Assembly (NCBI GenBank): GCA_030613025.1
Contig: JAUWMT010000009.1
Span: forward strand, 1-64,000
Reading direction: 5' to 3'
From: Candidatus Cloacimonadota bacterium
Lineage (GTDB): Bacteria > Cloacimonadota > Cloacimonadia > JGIOTU-2
DNA length: 64,000 nt
Below the pieces are notes generated by a model. The model was not told the DNA's origin. It saw only the letters and a list, made by a program, of their open reading frames with translations, and did no database searches. Below, piece by piece: positions 40,354 through 48,339 of the stretch; position 1 is the stretch's first letter; each line of letters begins with the position of its first letter. Both the position numbers and the translations under genes were made by a program.

Positions 40354-41289
40354 CTATTCTTCTAAGAGACTTCCCATAAGCAGCGGGAACATGATCTCAT
40401 GATGACCAATAAAATGAAAACCCTTTCCGCCACAAGCTGTCGGACGATGGACAATATTCGTCATGGGTCTGTAGTGCTTTATCATATCAAAAACTGCGGT
40501 ATAAAAATTATTCACTTCGTAGCCGAGGTTGCGCACGATGGTCAGCGCTTTCAGGAATACTTCAGGCAATATTACTGCGGAGCCGAAAGATAGAAGTACG
40601 CCGCCGTCATTGAGTTCTTTCACAATATTCGTAAATATCTTGAAATCTTTATAACTCGAACCGCCGAGGGCTGCGCCGTCTGCTTGTGGATGTTGATAGA
40701 TAATATCTGTGCCTATACCCACATGAACTGTGATTGGAATATCATACTCATACGCTTTGGCAAAAACGCTGTAATCCCAGTAAGGCGGACGCTCCTCAAA
40801 AATAAATTTACCAAGCGCTTCGCCATAGCCGAGATCATTTTCAAAACCTTCGGAAATTACTTCATTGATTATCCTGCCTGTTTCTGCTCCCATACCAAAA
40901 CTGCCGTCTTCAAGAGCGGTTTGCACATCCTCAGAGGTTTTTCCAAAGAATGCAATTTCAAAATCATGAATACCGACTGAACCGTTCACTGCAATAGCAG
41001 AAATTACTTCCTGTTCGATAGCTCTATTTATCAATGGAGAAAGTCCGCATTTAATGAGATGTCCTCCGAACAAAAGAATAACGGGCTTTTGATCCATTAT
41101 TGCTTTTTTTGTATATCGGATTAACTCTTTAATATCTTTTGCAGCAAGGATGTTGGGAAGACATTTTATGAACTCGTCAGTTTTCACGAATTCATCGGAT
41201 ACAAAATCCTTCACATTCACTTTGCTTGGACGATCTTCGACAGAGTAAGTCGAAATGTTGTTTAAATCGATTTCTTTGTATTTAGACAT
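40354..41289 (-). CDS. Conserved protein, possibly deoxyhypusine-synthase-like Rossmann-fold family (function unassigned)
   Basis: 311-aa full ORF; VILLFGGHLIKCGLSPLI, VNGSVGIHDFEIAFFG, GGVLLSFGSAVILPEVF; family assignment tentative. Confidence 0.6.
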   Translation of the reverse strand: MSKYKEIDLNNISTYSVEDRPSKVNVKDFVSDEFVKTDEFIKCLPNILAAKDIKELIRYTKKAIMDQKPVILLFGGHLIKCGLSPLINRAIEQEVISAIAVNGSVGIHDFEIAFFGKTSEDVQTALEDGSFGMGAETGRIINEVISEGFENDLGYGEALGKFIFEERPPYWDYSVFAKAYEYDIPITVHVGIGTDIIYQHPQADGAALGGSSYKDFKIFTNIVKELNDGGVLLSFGSAVILPEVFLKALTIVRNLGYEVNNFYTAVFDMIKHYRPMTNIVHRPTACGGKGFHFIGHHEIMFPLLMGSLLEE

Positions 41290-41302
41290 AATTTTTTTCT
41301 TC

Positions 41303-41356
41303 GGGGTTAAAACCCCTTTTCTTTTTTATTCTCAGTCCACGAGATGAATCTCGTGG
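41303..41356. repeat. Pair of adjacent hairpins (REP-like)
   Basis: GGGGTTAAAACCCC (41303-41316) followed by CCACGAGATGAATCTCGTGG (41337-41356), both perfect inverted repeats. Confidence 0.6.
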
Positions 41357-41395
41357 TAATTCAATAATCCGCTAAGCTTTTTTTAGGTCAAGCAA

Positions 41396-42079
41396 TTATC
41401 CTAATTTTTCTCTTATCCAATAATGAAGCGGTGCCATTCCTTTGAATATTTTGAAGCACCATTCGACAAAATCGGATGAGAAAAGTTCTTCAGGCGGATG
41501 GCATTCATTCCAGGAATAGATTCCTTTATATTTCAGAAGTTCAGCGTATTTGTATTCCTTGTCATATCCGCGTGGAACATTCTTTGATGCATCACCACCT
41601 GATTTATAACCACTCTGTTTTACCTGTTCGATAACCGCAAGCAAATTCTCTGCTTCTCTGGATTTTGATACGATTTTTCTATATTCATGAAGAACATCTC
41701 GTGGGAAAATATAAATGCCAAGCCCGATAAAAACTTTCTGTGGATCGATGTGCAGATAGTAGCCGGAACATTCAAGTTTCTTTCGTGGTCCGTCCCAGAA
41801 AAAGAGTGCCAGATGAGTTTTATAGGGTGTCTTATCTTTACTGAATCTAATGTCCCTGTGAATTCGGAAGATCGTTTTATCCACTTTAGGGATGGCATGA
41901 ACATCGGGCGAAAGCTCACGAAGTTTTTCTCCCATCTCCATTACAAAATGCTGGGAAGGTGTGAGAACGAATTTTTCATAGTCAGTTCTGTGCTTCTCAA
42001 ACCAATCGCGATCATTATGCGCAGAAAGCTGTCGGAAAAATGTAAGCGTTTTCCTATCAAATCCCTTAAAAATGTTCAT
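41396..42079 (-). CDS. DUF2461 family protein (TIGR02453)
   Basis: LTFFRQLSAHNDRDWFEKHRTDYEKFVLTPSQHFVMEMGEKL...FRIHRDIRFSKDKTPYKTHLALFFW. Confidence 0.9.
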   Translation of the reverse strand: MNIFKGFDRKTLTFFRQLSAHNDRDWFEKHRTDYEKFVLTPSQHFVMEMGEKLRELSPDVHAIPKVDKTIFRIHRDIRFSKDKTPYKTHLALFFWDGPRKKLECSGYYLHIDPQKVFIGLGIYIFPRDVLHEYRKIVSKSREAENLLAVIEQVKQSGYKSGGDASKNVPRGYDKEYKYAELLKYKGIYSWNECHPPEELFSSDFVEWCFKIFKGMAPLHYWIREKLG

Positions 42080-42082
42080 GAT

Positions 42083-42505
42083 CTATAATTGAATAGTAGT
42101 TGCAGTTTCTTCACTGGGGCGCAAATATTCCATGGATTTTATCTTGAGTTCCAACAATGTGTAGCCCGGGTCTTCCTGCTCCTGCCAGTAATGTCTGATG
42201 TAGGCAAATTTATCAATAAATTCTTTTCTGATGTGCAGGTCTTGAATGAATTCTACTTTTCCTGCACCACGAATGTAACCATGCTCAGAATCCTTTTCAA
42301 TAAAATAGCAGAATTCGATGTTAGGATTTATTTTTAGTTGGTGAGTCTTTGCATCTTCGGTTCCTGTGGCAACCCAGAATTTATCATTCACATAAAGGAG
42401 CAGCACGGGTCTGACATACGGATGCTCAATATCACAGGTCGCAAAGAAGACCGTTTGCATTTCCTTGAAATGTGACCATATTTCTTGTTTGATATTATTA
42501 GTCAT
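42083..42505 (-). CDS. Pyridoxamine 5'-phosphate oxidase-like FMN-binding family protein
   Basis: VFFATCDIEHPYVRPVLLLYVNDKFWVATGTEDAKTHQLKINPNIEFCYFIE. Confidence 0.85.
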   Translation of the reverse strand: MTNNIKQEIWSHFKEMQTVFFATCDIEHPYVRPVLLLYVNDKFWVATGTEDAKTHQLKINPNIEFCYFIEKDSEHGYIRGAGKVEFIQDLHIRKEFIDKFAYIRHYWQEQEDPGYTLLELKIKSMEYLRPSEETATTIQL

Positions 42506-42520
42506 GATTTCTTCCTTTCA

Positions 42521-42571
42521 AACAAGATTGGAATCTTGTTTTACTTTGTAGCTCAACATTCCGATGTTGAG
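42521..42571. repeat. Pair of adjacent hairpins (REP-like)
   Basis: AACAAGATTGGAATCTTGTT (42521-42540) and CTCAACATTCCGATGTTGAG (42552-42571), both perfect inverted repeats. Confidence 0.6.
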
Positions 42572-42591
42572 GATGCGCATAATAATACCAT

Positions 42592-43134
42592 TTATTTCAT
42601 CGTTTTTTCAGGATGGTAATACCGATCTTTATCGCTGTAGATGCAGCCGCAATATTGCTGGCGATACATATCTTCAGTTTTAGAAAGCTCGATGCCTTCT
42701 TTCCAGAACTCGCGGAGGTCTTTGTAAAAGAAAGATACTCCGTATTCTTTTGCCAGCGCTTCCCCCATTTCCTTAATCAGTTCATGGTCCTGAAATTTAC
42801 TGTAGAGCAGCGTGGTAGTGAAACAATCAAATTTACCTTTTTTAGCATATTTCGCTGTTTGCTCCAGCCGATCATGATAACAGAACCGGCATCGGTCATT
42901 TTCCCGGAACGTAACATTACGCAGCCATTTTTCAAGTGGATATTCAGCGTTGTAGATAATTTTAATTTCTTGATTTCTCTCGAACTTCTGCACTTCCTGC
43001 AATCTTTTTTCGTATTCCTGATATGGATGTATGTTCGGATTATACCAGAAGCCCGTGATATCGAATTCCTTTTTGAGATGCTCATAAGGAGCAATGAAAC
43101 AGGGTGCACAGCAAATATGAAAGAGAAGCTTCAT
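42592..43134 (-). CDS. queH: Epoxyqueuosine reductase QueH-like (DUF208)
   Basis: MKLLFHICCAPCFIAPYEHL, GFWYNPNIHPYQEYEKRL, CRFCYHDRLEQTA, YCGCIYSDKDRY. Confidence 0.9.
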   Translation of the reverse strand: MKLLFHICCAPCFIAPYEHLKKEFDITGFWYNPNIHPYQEYEKRLQEVQKFERNQEIKIIYNAEYPLEKWLRNVTFRENDRCRFCYHDRLEQTAKYAKKGKFDCFTTTLLYSKFQDHELIKEMGEALAKEYGVSFFYKDLREFWKEGIELSKTEDMYRQQYCGCIYSDKDRYYHPEKTMK

Positions 43135-43243
43135 TGGAAATTAGAAATTTGAAATTAGAAATTTGATGTGCGGTGTAAAACAATAAAATATACCTGACAT
43201 CATTATCACCTGTTCACACCAGTTTGTCATACAGAAACTTCTG

Positions 43244-44392
43244 TTACTTATATTCTTTCAAAAGATGGGATGCGATCACCAATCTTTGGATCTGGTTTGT
43301 GCCTTCATATATCTGGGTGACCTTGGCATCGCGCATCATTTTTTCAACCGGGTATTCCTTCATGTAGCCGTAACCGCCAAGCACCTGTACTGCATCTGTT
43401 GTCACTTCCATTGCGATGTCGGATGCAAAGGTTTTACACATGGCAGATTCCATGCTGAATCTCTTTTCGCCGGAATCGATCATTCGGGCTGTAGCATAGA
43501 TGAGTGCACGTGCAGCTTCGATCTTCGTTGCCATATCAGCAAGCATGAATTGAATTCCCTGGAAAGTTGAAATAGGATTGCCAAATTGGTGTCGTTCGCG
43601 GGAATATTTCACTGCTTCTTCCATAGCTCCCTGGGCAATTCCAAGTGCCTGAGCTGCGACCATAGGACGGGATTTATCAAGGGTTTTCATGGCTGTCATG
43701 AAGCCGGTGCCTTCTCTGGCAATAAGATTTTCTGCCGGCACTTTTACATCTTCAAATATGAGTTCGCGTGTACATGAAGCGCGGATACCCATTTTATTTT
43801 CTTTCTTACCAAAGCTGAATCCTTCTGTTCCTTTTTCCACGATGAATGCAGATGCACCGCGCGCACCTTTTGATTTATTGGTTAGTGCGAATACGGTGTA
43901 AATATCTGCTTCGCCGCCATTTGTGATCCATTGCTTTGTGCCGTTAAGTATATAATGATCTCCGTCTTTAACTGCGGTAGTTTGAATACCTCCTGCATCG
44001 GATCCGGCATTTGCTTCTGTCAGTGCAAAAGCAGCCAATTTTGCTCCATCTGCAATAGGAGGGAGATATTTTTGTTTTTGTTCTTCATTTCCACTCAGAA
44101 GGATCGGGTACATACCGAGTCCGGTTCCGCCCAGTGCAAGTGCGATACCGCTGTCCACTCTGCTCAGTTCTTCCATCAGAATGACAAGATCCATGACCTT
44201 GCCGCCGAACCCTTCATATTCCTCTGGCAGTAGAACGCGGAACATATCCGTCTGCGCCATCTGCTTGACAATATCCCATGGAAAGATTCCCTCTTCATCA
44301 TATTTTTCTCGTACAGGTTTCATTTTTTCTTCAGCGAGTTGACGCGCAAGCGCTTTGATTTCCTGCTGTTCTTCTGTTAAGAAGTATTCCAT
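43244..44392 (-). CDS. Acyl-CoA dehydrogenase
   Basis: FALTEANAGSDAGGIQTTA, YILNGTKQWITNGGEAD, QVLGGYGYMKEYPVEKMMRDAKVTQIYEGTNQIQRLVIA. Confidence 0.95.
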   Translation of the reverse strand: MEYFLTEEQQEIKALARQLAEEKMKPVREKYDEEGIFPWDIVKQMAQTDMFRVLLPEEYEGFGGKVMDLVILMEELSRVDSGIALALGGTGLGMYPILLSGNEEQKQKYLPPIADGAKLAAFALTEANAGSDAGGIQTTAVKDGDHYILNGTKQWITNGGEADIYTVFALTNKSKGARGASAFIVEKGTEGFSFGKKENKMGIRASCTRELIFEDVKVPAENLIAREGTGFMTAMKTLDKSRPMVAAQALGIAQGAMEEAVKYSRERHQFGNPISTFQGIQFMLADMATKIEAARALIYATARMIDSGEKRFSMESAMCKTFASDIAMEVTTDAVQVLGGYGYMKEYPVEKMMRDAKVTQIYEGTNQIQRLVIASHLLKEYK

Positions 44393-44598
44393 ACAACCTC
44401 CGGGATTAACAATTTCTACCTAAATTAAATCGGCTTCAAATTAGTCAAGTTATATGGAATGGGGGATATGCAAGTATTTGAAAATCAAATAAATAAAAAT
44501 TCCTCAGAAGAAACATTTTTTTATTGACACACAAATATTTAAAAATCAGATTTTTGAGCAAATGAATCGAAAACAGAAATAATGAGAGGAGAAACTTC

Positions 44599-46011
44599 AT
44601 GGGTAATAGCTCACAAAAATTAAATCTTTTTAAACTTGTGATGATCACGCTTGCATTCATTATGAGCATTCGTAATCTACCAATGCTTGCAGAAACCGGC
44701 TGGGCGCAGATATTCTATATGGTTGTTGCAGCACTTATCTTTTTGATCCCCACTGCATTGATCTCTGCGGAACTTGCAACCGGATGGCCCACTGCTGGCG
44801 GTGTGTACAAATGGATCAAACTTGCTTTTGGCGACAGGGCTGCCTTTGTCGGCGCATGGATGCTCTGGGTGCAGATGTTTTTTGGTATGGTTATGATTGG
44901 TTCGTTCATTGCAGCGATGATCGCATTTATTTTTAAACCCGCACTGGCGAATAACAATATTTATATTGCTGTTGTCACAATTGCAATTTATTGGGTAGCA
45001 ACGCTTTTTAATATGAAAGGATTGAAGTCAGCCAGTTTGATCAGTTCGGTCGGTTTCCTGGTTGGTGTGCTCATTCCATTCATTTTGATTCTCGGATTCG
45101 GGCTAAACTATTTCCTTGGCAGTAACCCGATCCAGTTGCCAAAATTTACCTGGTCGCAGGTATTTCCCGATTTTTCAAGTATCAGGAATCTTGCATTTTT
45201 TGTGGGAATAATATTTCTCTATTCGGGTATGGAGGTATCCTCTGTTCATGCAAATGAAGTGAAAAATCCGCAGAAAAACTATCCTCTTGCTATGCTGATC
45301 GCTGCGATTTTTATCATGGCTTTGAACATAATGGGTGCCTTTGCAATAGAGATCGCCGAACCGAGAAGTTCTATCAATCTTGCATCAGGAATTATGCAGA
45401 CATTCACGATCTTTTTTAATCAGCAGAATGTTAGTTGGCTTATTCCAATTGTGGCGCTCATGGCTGCGATCGGTGCATTTGGACAGCTCAGCACATGGGT
45501 GCTGGGACCGTCAACAGCTATGCTGCAGGTGGCAAAAAACGGCTTTATGCCAAAATGGTGGCAGAAAACGAACAGTGCAGGTGTGCCAATTCGTTTCGTG
45601 CTTGTTCAGGCAACTATGGTCTCACTCGTCGCATTGATCTATGTGGTCGTTCCCGCAGTAAATGCCGGCTTCTTCATGGTGCTGATCCTAACGACAGTAC
45701 TCTACGCAGTGATGTATCTTCTGCTGTTTGCTTCCGGAATTAAACTGAGATATAAATATCCGGATGTGAAGCGAACCTACAGAGTTCCAGGAGGAAATAT
45801 CGGAATGTGGATAGCTGGAGGTCTTGGTTTCCTGACAATGCTATTTGTTATTATTATAAGTTTCTTCCCGCCAGCAAATCTCAAAATTGGAAGTCCGACT
45901 TTTTATGTACTTTTCATGGTGCTCGGACTGCTAATATTCGTAACACTTCCAATTATTATTTATGCTCGAAGAAAGCCCGAATGGAAAGCAACGACGACAA
46001 CAAAACAATAA
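44599..46011 (+). CDS. Amino acid permease/antiporter (APC superfamily; GadC/TyrP-like)
   Basis: 12-TM APC architecture; LISAELATGWPTAGGVYKWIKLAFG, YSGMEVSSVHANEVKNPQKNYPLA; adjacent to PLP decarboxylase. Confidence 0.88.
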   Translation: MGNSSQKLNLFKLVMITLAFIMSIRNLPMLAETGWAQIFYMVVAALIFLIPTALISAELATGWPTAGGVYKWIKLAFGDRAAFVGAWMLWVQMFFGMVMIGSFIAAMIAFIFKPALANNNIYIAVVTIAIYWVATLFNMKGLKSASLISSVGFLVGVLIPFILILGFGLNYFLGSNPIQLPKFTWSQVFPDFSSIRNLAFFVGIIFLYSGMEVSSVHANEVKNPQKNYPLAMLIAAIFIMALNIMGAFAIEIAEPRSSINLASGIMQTFTIFFNQQNVSWLIPIVALMAAIGAFGQLSTWVLGPSTAMLQVAKNGFMPKWWQKTNSAGVPIRFVLVQATMVSLVALIYVVVPAVNAGFFMVLILTTVLYAVMYLLLFASGIKLRYKYPDVKRTYRVPGGNIGMWIAGGLGFLTMLFVIIISFFPPANLKIGSPTFYVLFMVLGLLIFVTLPIIIYARRKPEWKATTTTKQ

Positions 46012-46029
46012 AAAATATAGGAGATAAAA

Positions 46030-47877
46030 ATGGATATTAACGGATTATTCTTAGGACCAAAATCAGAGAACGGGAAGTTCTTTCTCGATCAGTTGAACGA
46101 GATAGTAAATGAACACCTTTTCTGGAGAAAGGACTTTCATCCCGAAGACGATCCTGTGATCTCTTTATCAGATCAAAATGCTGAGGGATTTCAGGAAACA
46201 CAAGAAACAACAACGAATGTATTGAGGAAGCTGTGTGCAAAGCTTAAATTAACTTCCATGCCCTGGCACTCTCCCCGTTATCTTGGGCATATGAATGCGG
46301 ATATTCTGATGTCTGCTACACTCGGGTATATCGCTGCGATGCTTTATAATCCAAATAACTGCGCATATGAAGCCAGCACTGCGACCACCCCGATGGAACT
46401 GGAAGTAGGAAAAGATTTTGCGCGTCTTATGGGATTCGACACGGATATTGCTTGGGGTCATATCTGCACCGATGGTACTGTGGCAAATATGGAAGCTTTG
46501 TGGTATGCAAGAAACCTGTCATCCATTCCTTTTGCAGTGAAAAAAGTTCGTCCAAAATTAGTCGATGGCATGTCGGATTGGGAACTCTCAAATATGAAGA
46601 TTGCAGACATTCTCGATCTCGTAGATAAAGTTCAAGATGTATGGGATGAAGTGAGAGACTGTTCTGTGCGCGGTACTGGTGTGAATGAAGCACAGCTTGG
46701 AAAATGGATCGTTCCTGAGACAAAACACCTTTCCTGGGTAAAAGCAGTAGATATACTTGGCATCGGTTTAAATAATGAGATCAATATTCAGGTCGATGAT
46801 CATTTTCGCATGGACATTAATGTGCTCGAAAAAACCATTGAAGATCTTGCGGAGAAAAAGATACCTGTCCTTGGTGTAGTTGGAGTGATAGGAAGTACTG
46901 AAGAAGGAGCTATAGATCACTTTGATAAGATTATTGCGCTCAGAAAGAAGTTTGAGAAAAAAGGTGTTTCCTTTTATGTGCATGCTGATTGCGCTTATGG
47001 CGGATATGCGCGTTCCATATTCCTTGATGAAGATAATAACTTCATGCCATATAATTCTCTCAAAGTTCGGCTTCATAAAATGAATATCATCAATCAGGAT
47101 GAACTCGACTGGCCCAGCCAGGATGTGTATAATGCATTCGAGGCAATTTCTCAAGCAGATTCAGTCACAATTGATCCACATAAAATGGGATATGTACCTT
47201 ATGCAGCGGGTGGAATAGCTATCAGAGATAAGCGAATGGTTGATGCGATTTCCTTCTTTGCTGCATATATCTTTGAAAAAGGTACGGATGTTCCATCTCT
47301 TCTTGGAAGTTATATTCTTGAAGGATCAAAAGCAGGTGCAACTGCTGCAGGTGTGTGGGCTGCCCATCATGTTCTTCCTCTAAATATTACAGGATACGGC
47401 AGACTTATTGGTGCCAGCATCGAGGGTGCTCAAAAATTGTACGATCTGGTTCAAACCGTTGAGCATTTTAAGTTCAACAACACCAAAATTAGGTTTGAAA
47501 CTCTTATCAGACCGGATTTCAATATGGTTGATTTTGCATTTAATATCGACGGTAACACAGATCTGGAAAAGATGAACCAGCTTAATCTTGATCTGTATAA
47601 TTTAAGCTCCTATGTATCAGGTCCAGTTTACAAGGATGATTTCATAACTTCTCACACAAAGCTGGATTATGAAGATTACAAAGATGCTCCACGAGAGCTT
47701 GCAGGACGCCTTGGAATTCCCAAGGAAGAATGGGATAAAGTACACAGCTTGCGCGTGATGAGAGCATGCGTGCTTACACCATATTTCATGAGCGAAAAAG
47801 TCACTGAGAATTATTGGCAGAAATATGTCGAAAGCATGAAAGGTAAATTGGAAGAGCTCATCCCAAAATTTAAATAA
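46030..47877 (+). CDS. Group II PLP-dependent decarboxylase, tyrosine decarboxylase-like
   Basis: 615 aa; resembles enterococcal tyrosine decarboxylase throughout the N-terminus (PWHSPRYLGHMNADILMSATLGYIAAMLYNPNN..EASTATTPMELEVGKDFARL; WGHICTDGTVANMEALWYAR); PLP lysine context DPHKMGYVPYAAGG. Confidence 0.87.
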   Translation: MDINGLFLGPKSENGKFFLDQLNEIVNEHLFWRKDFHPEDDPVISLSDQNAEGFQETQETTTNVLRKLCAKLKLTSMPWHSPRYLGHMNADILMSATLGYIAAMLYNPNNCAYEASTATTPMELEVGKDFARLMGFDTDIAWGHICTDGTVANMEALWYARNLSSIPFAVKKVRPKLVDGMSDWELSNMKIADILDLVDKVQDVWDEVRDCSVRGTGVNEAQLGKWIVPETKHLSWVKAVDILGIGLNNEINIQVDDHFRMDINVLEKTIEDLAEKKIPVLGVVGVIGSTEEGAIDHFDKIIALRKKFEKKGVSFYVHADCAYGGYARSIFLDEDNNFMPYNSLKVRLHKMNIINQDELDWPSQDVYNAFEAISQADSVTIDPHKMGYVPYAAGGIAIRDKRMVDAISFFAAYIFEKGTDVPSLLGSYILEGSKAGATAAGVWAAHHVLPLNITGYGRLIGASIEGAQKLYDLVQTVEHFKFNNTKIRFETLIRPDFNMVDFAFNIDGNTDLEKMNQLNLDLYNLSSYVSGPVYKDDFITSHTKLDYEDYKDAPRELAGRLGIPKEEWDKVHSLRVMRACVLTPYFMSEKVTENYWQKYVESMKGKLEELIPKFK

Positions 47878-47901
47878 TATTAATAAATTAATGAATAATT
47901 A

Positions 47902-47941
47902 CGAAGCTGGAACCAGGGATCATTTCCGACCTCCAGCTTCG
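47902..47941 (+). terminator. Putative stem-loop downstream of decarboxylase
   Basis: CGAAGCTGGA...TCCAGCTTCG inverted repeat 25 bp after the stop codon; only a weak downstream T-tract. Confidence 0.5.
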
Positions 47942-48339
47942 AAAATTTATGTAATTACAGTCCAAAGAATGGGGCACATCTTAATAGAAAGTGTGTAATA
48001 ATAAAATTGTTTCAGACAGAATTTTATCAATTATCATGTCTAATAGATAAAAAAATTTTAAAAAAATTGATAATAACACAAATAGAAATTGATAATGAAC
48101 CAATTGTGTAGTTGCTAAAAGAAAGTTGATATCAAAAAAAGAAAGGGTATTTTTGAGAATAGGTTATATGAAGAATGTTAATGTCAAAATTAGGCAACCG
48201 GCTTTTGTCAGAGAGTTACTCAACTTTTTGGCTGGGATTATCTCCTTTTCTGCCAGCGGATTATGCGAGGTAACTATTATATTAACTTCAAATTATTAAG
48301 TAGTACACATGAAAAATCCTATTATAGGAGGAATAAAAA

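Noticed and set aside
42613-43152. Plus-strand 179-aa ORF
   Set aside because: Antisense to queH, which has all family cysteine motifs.
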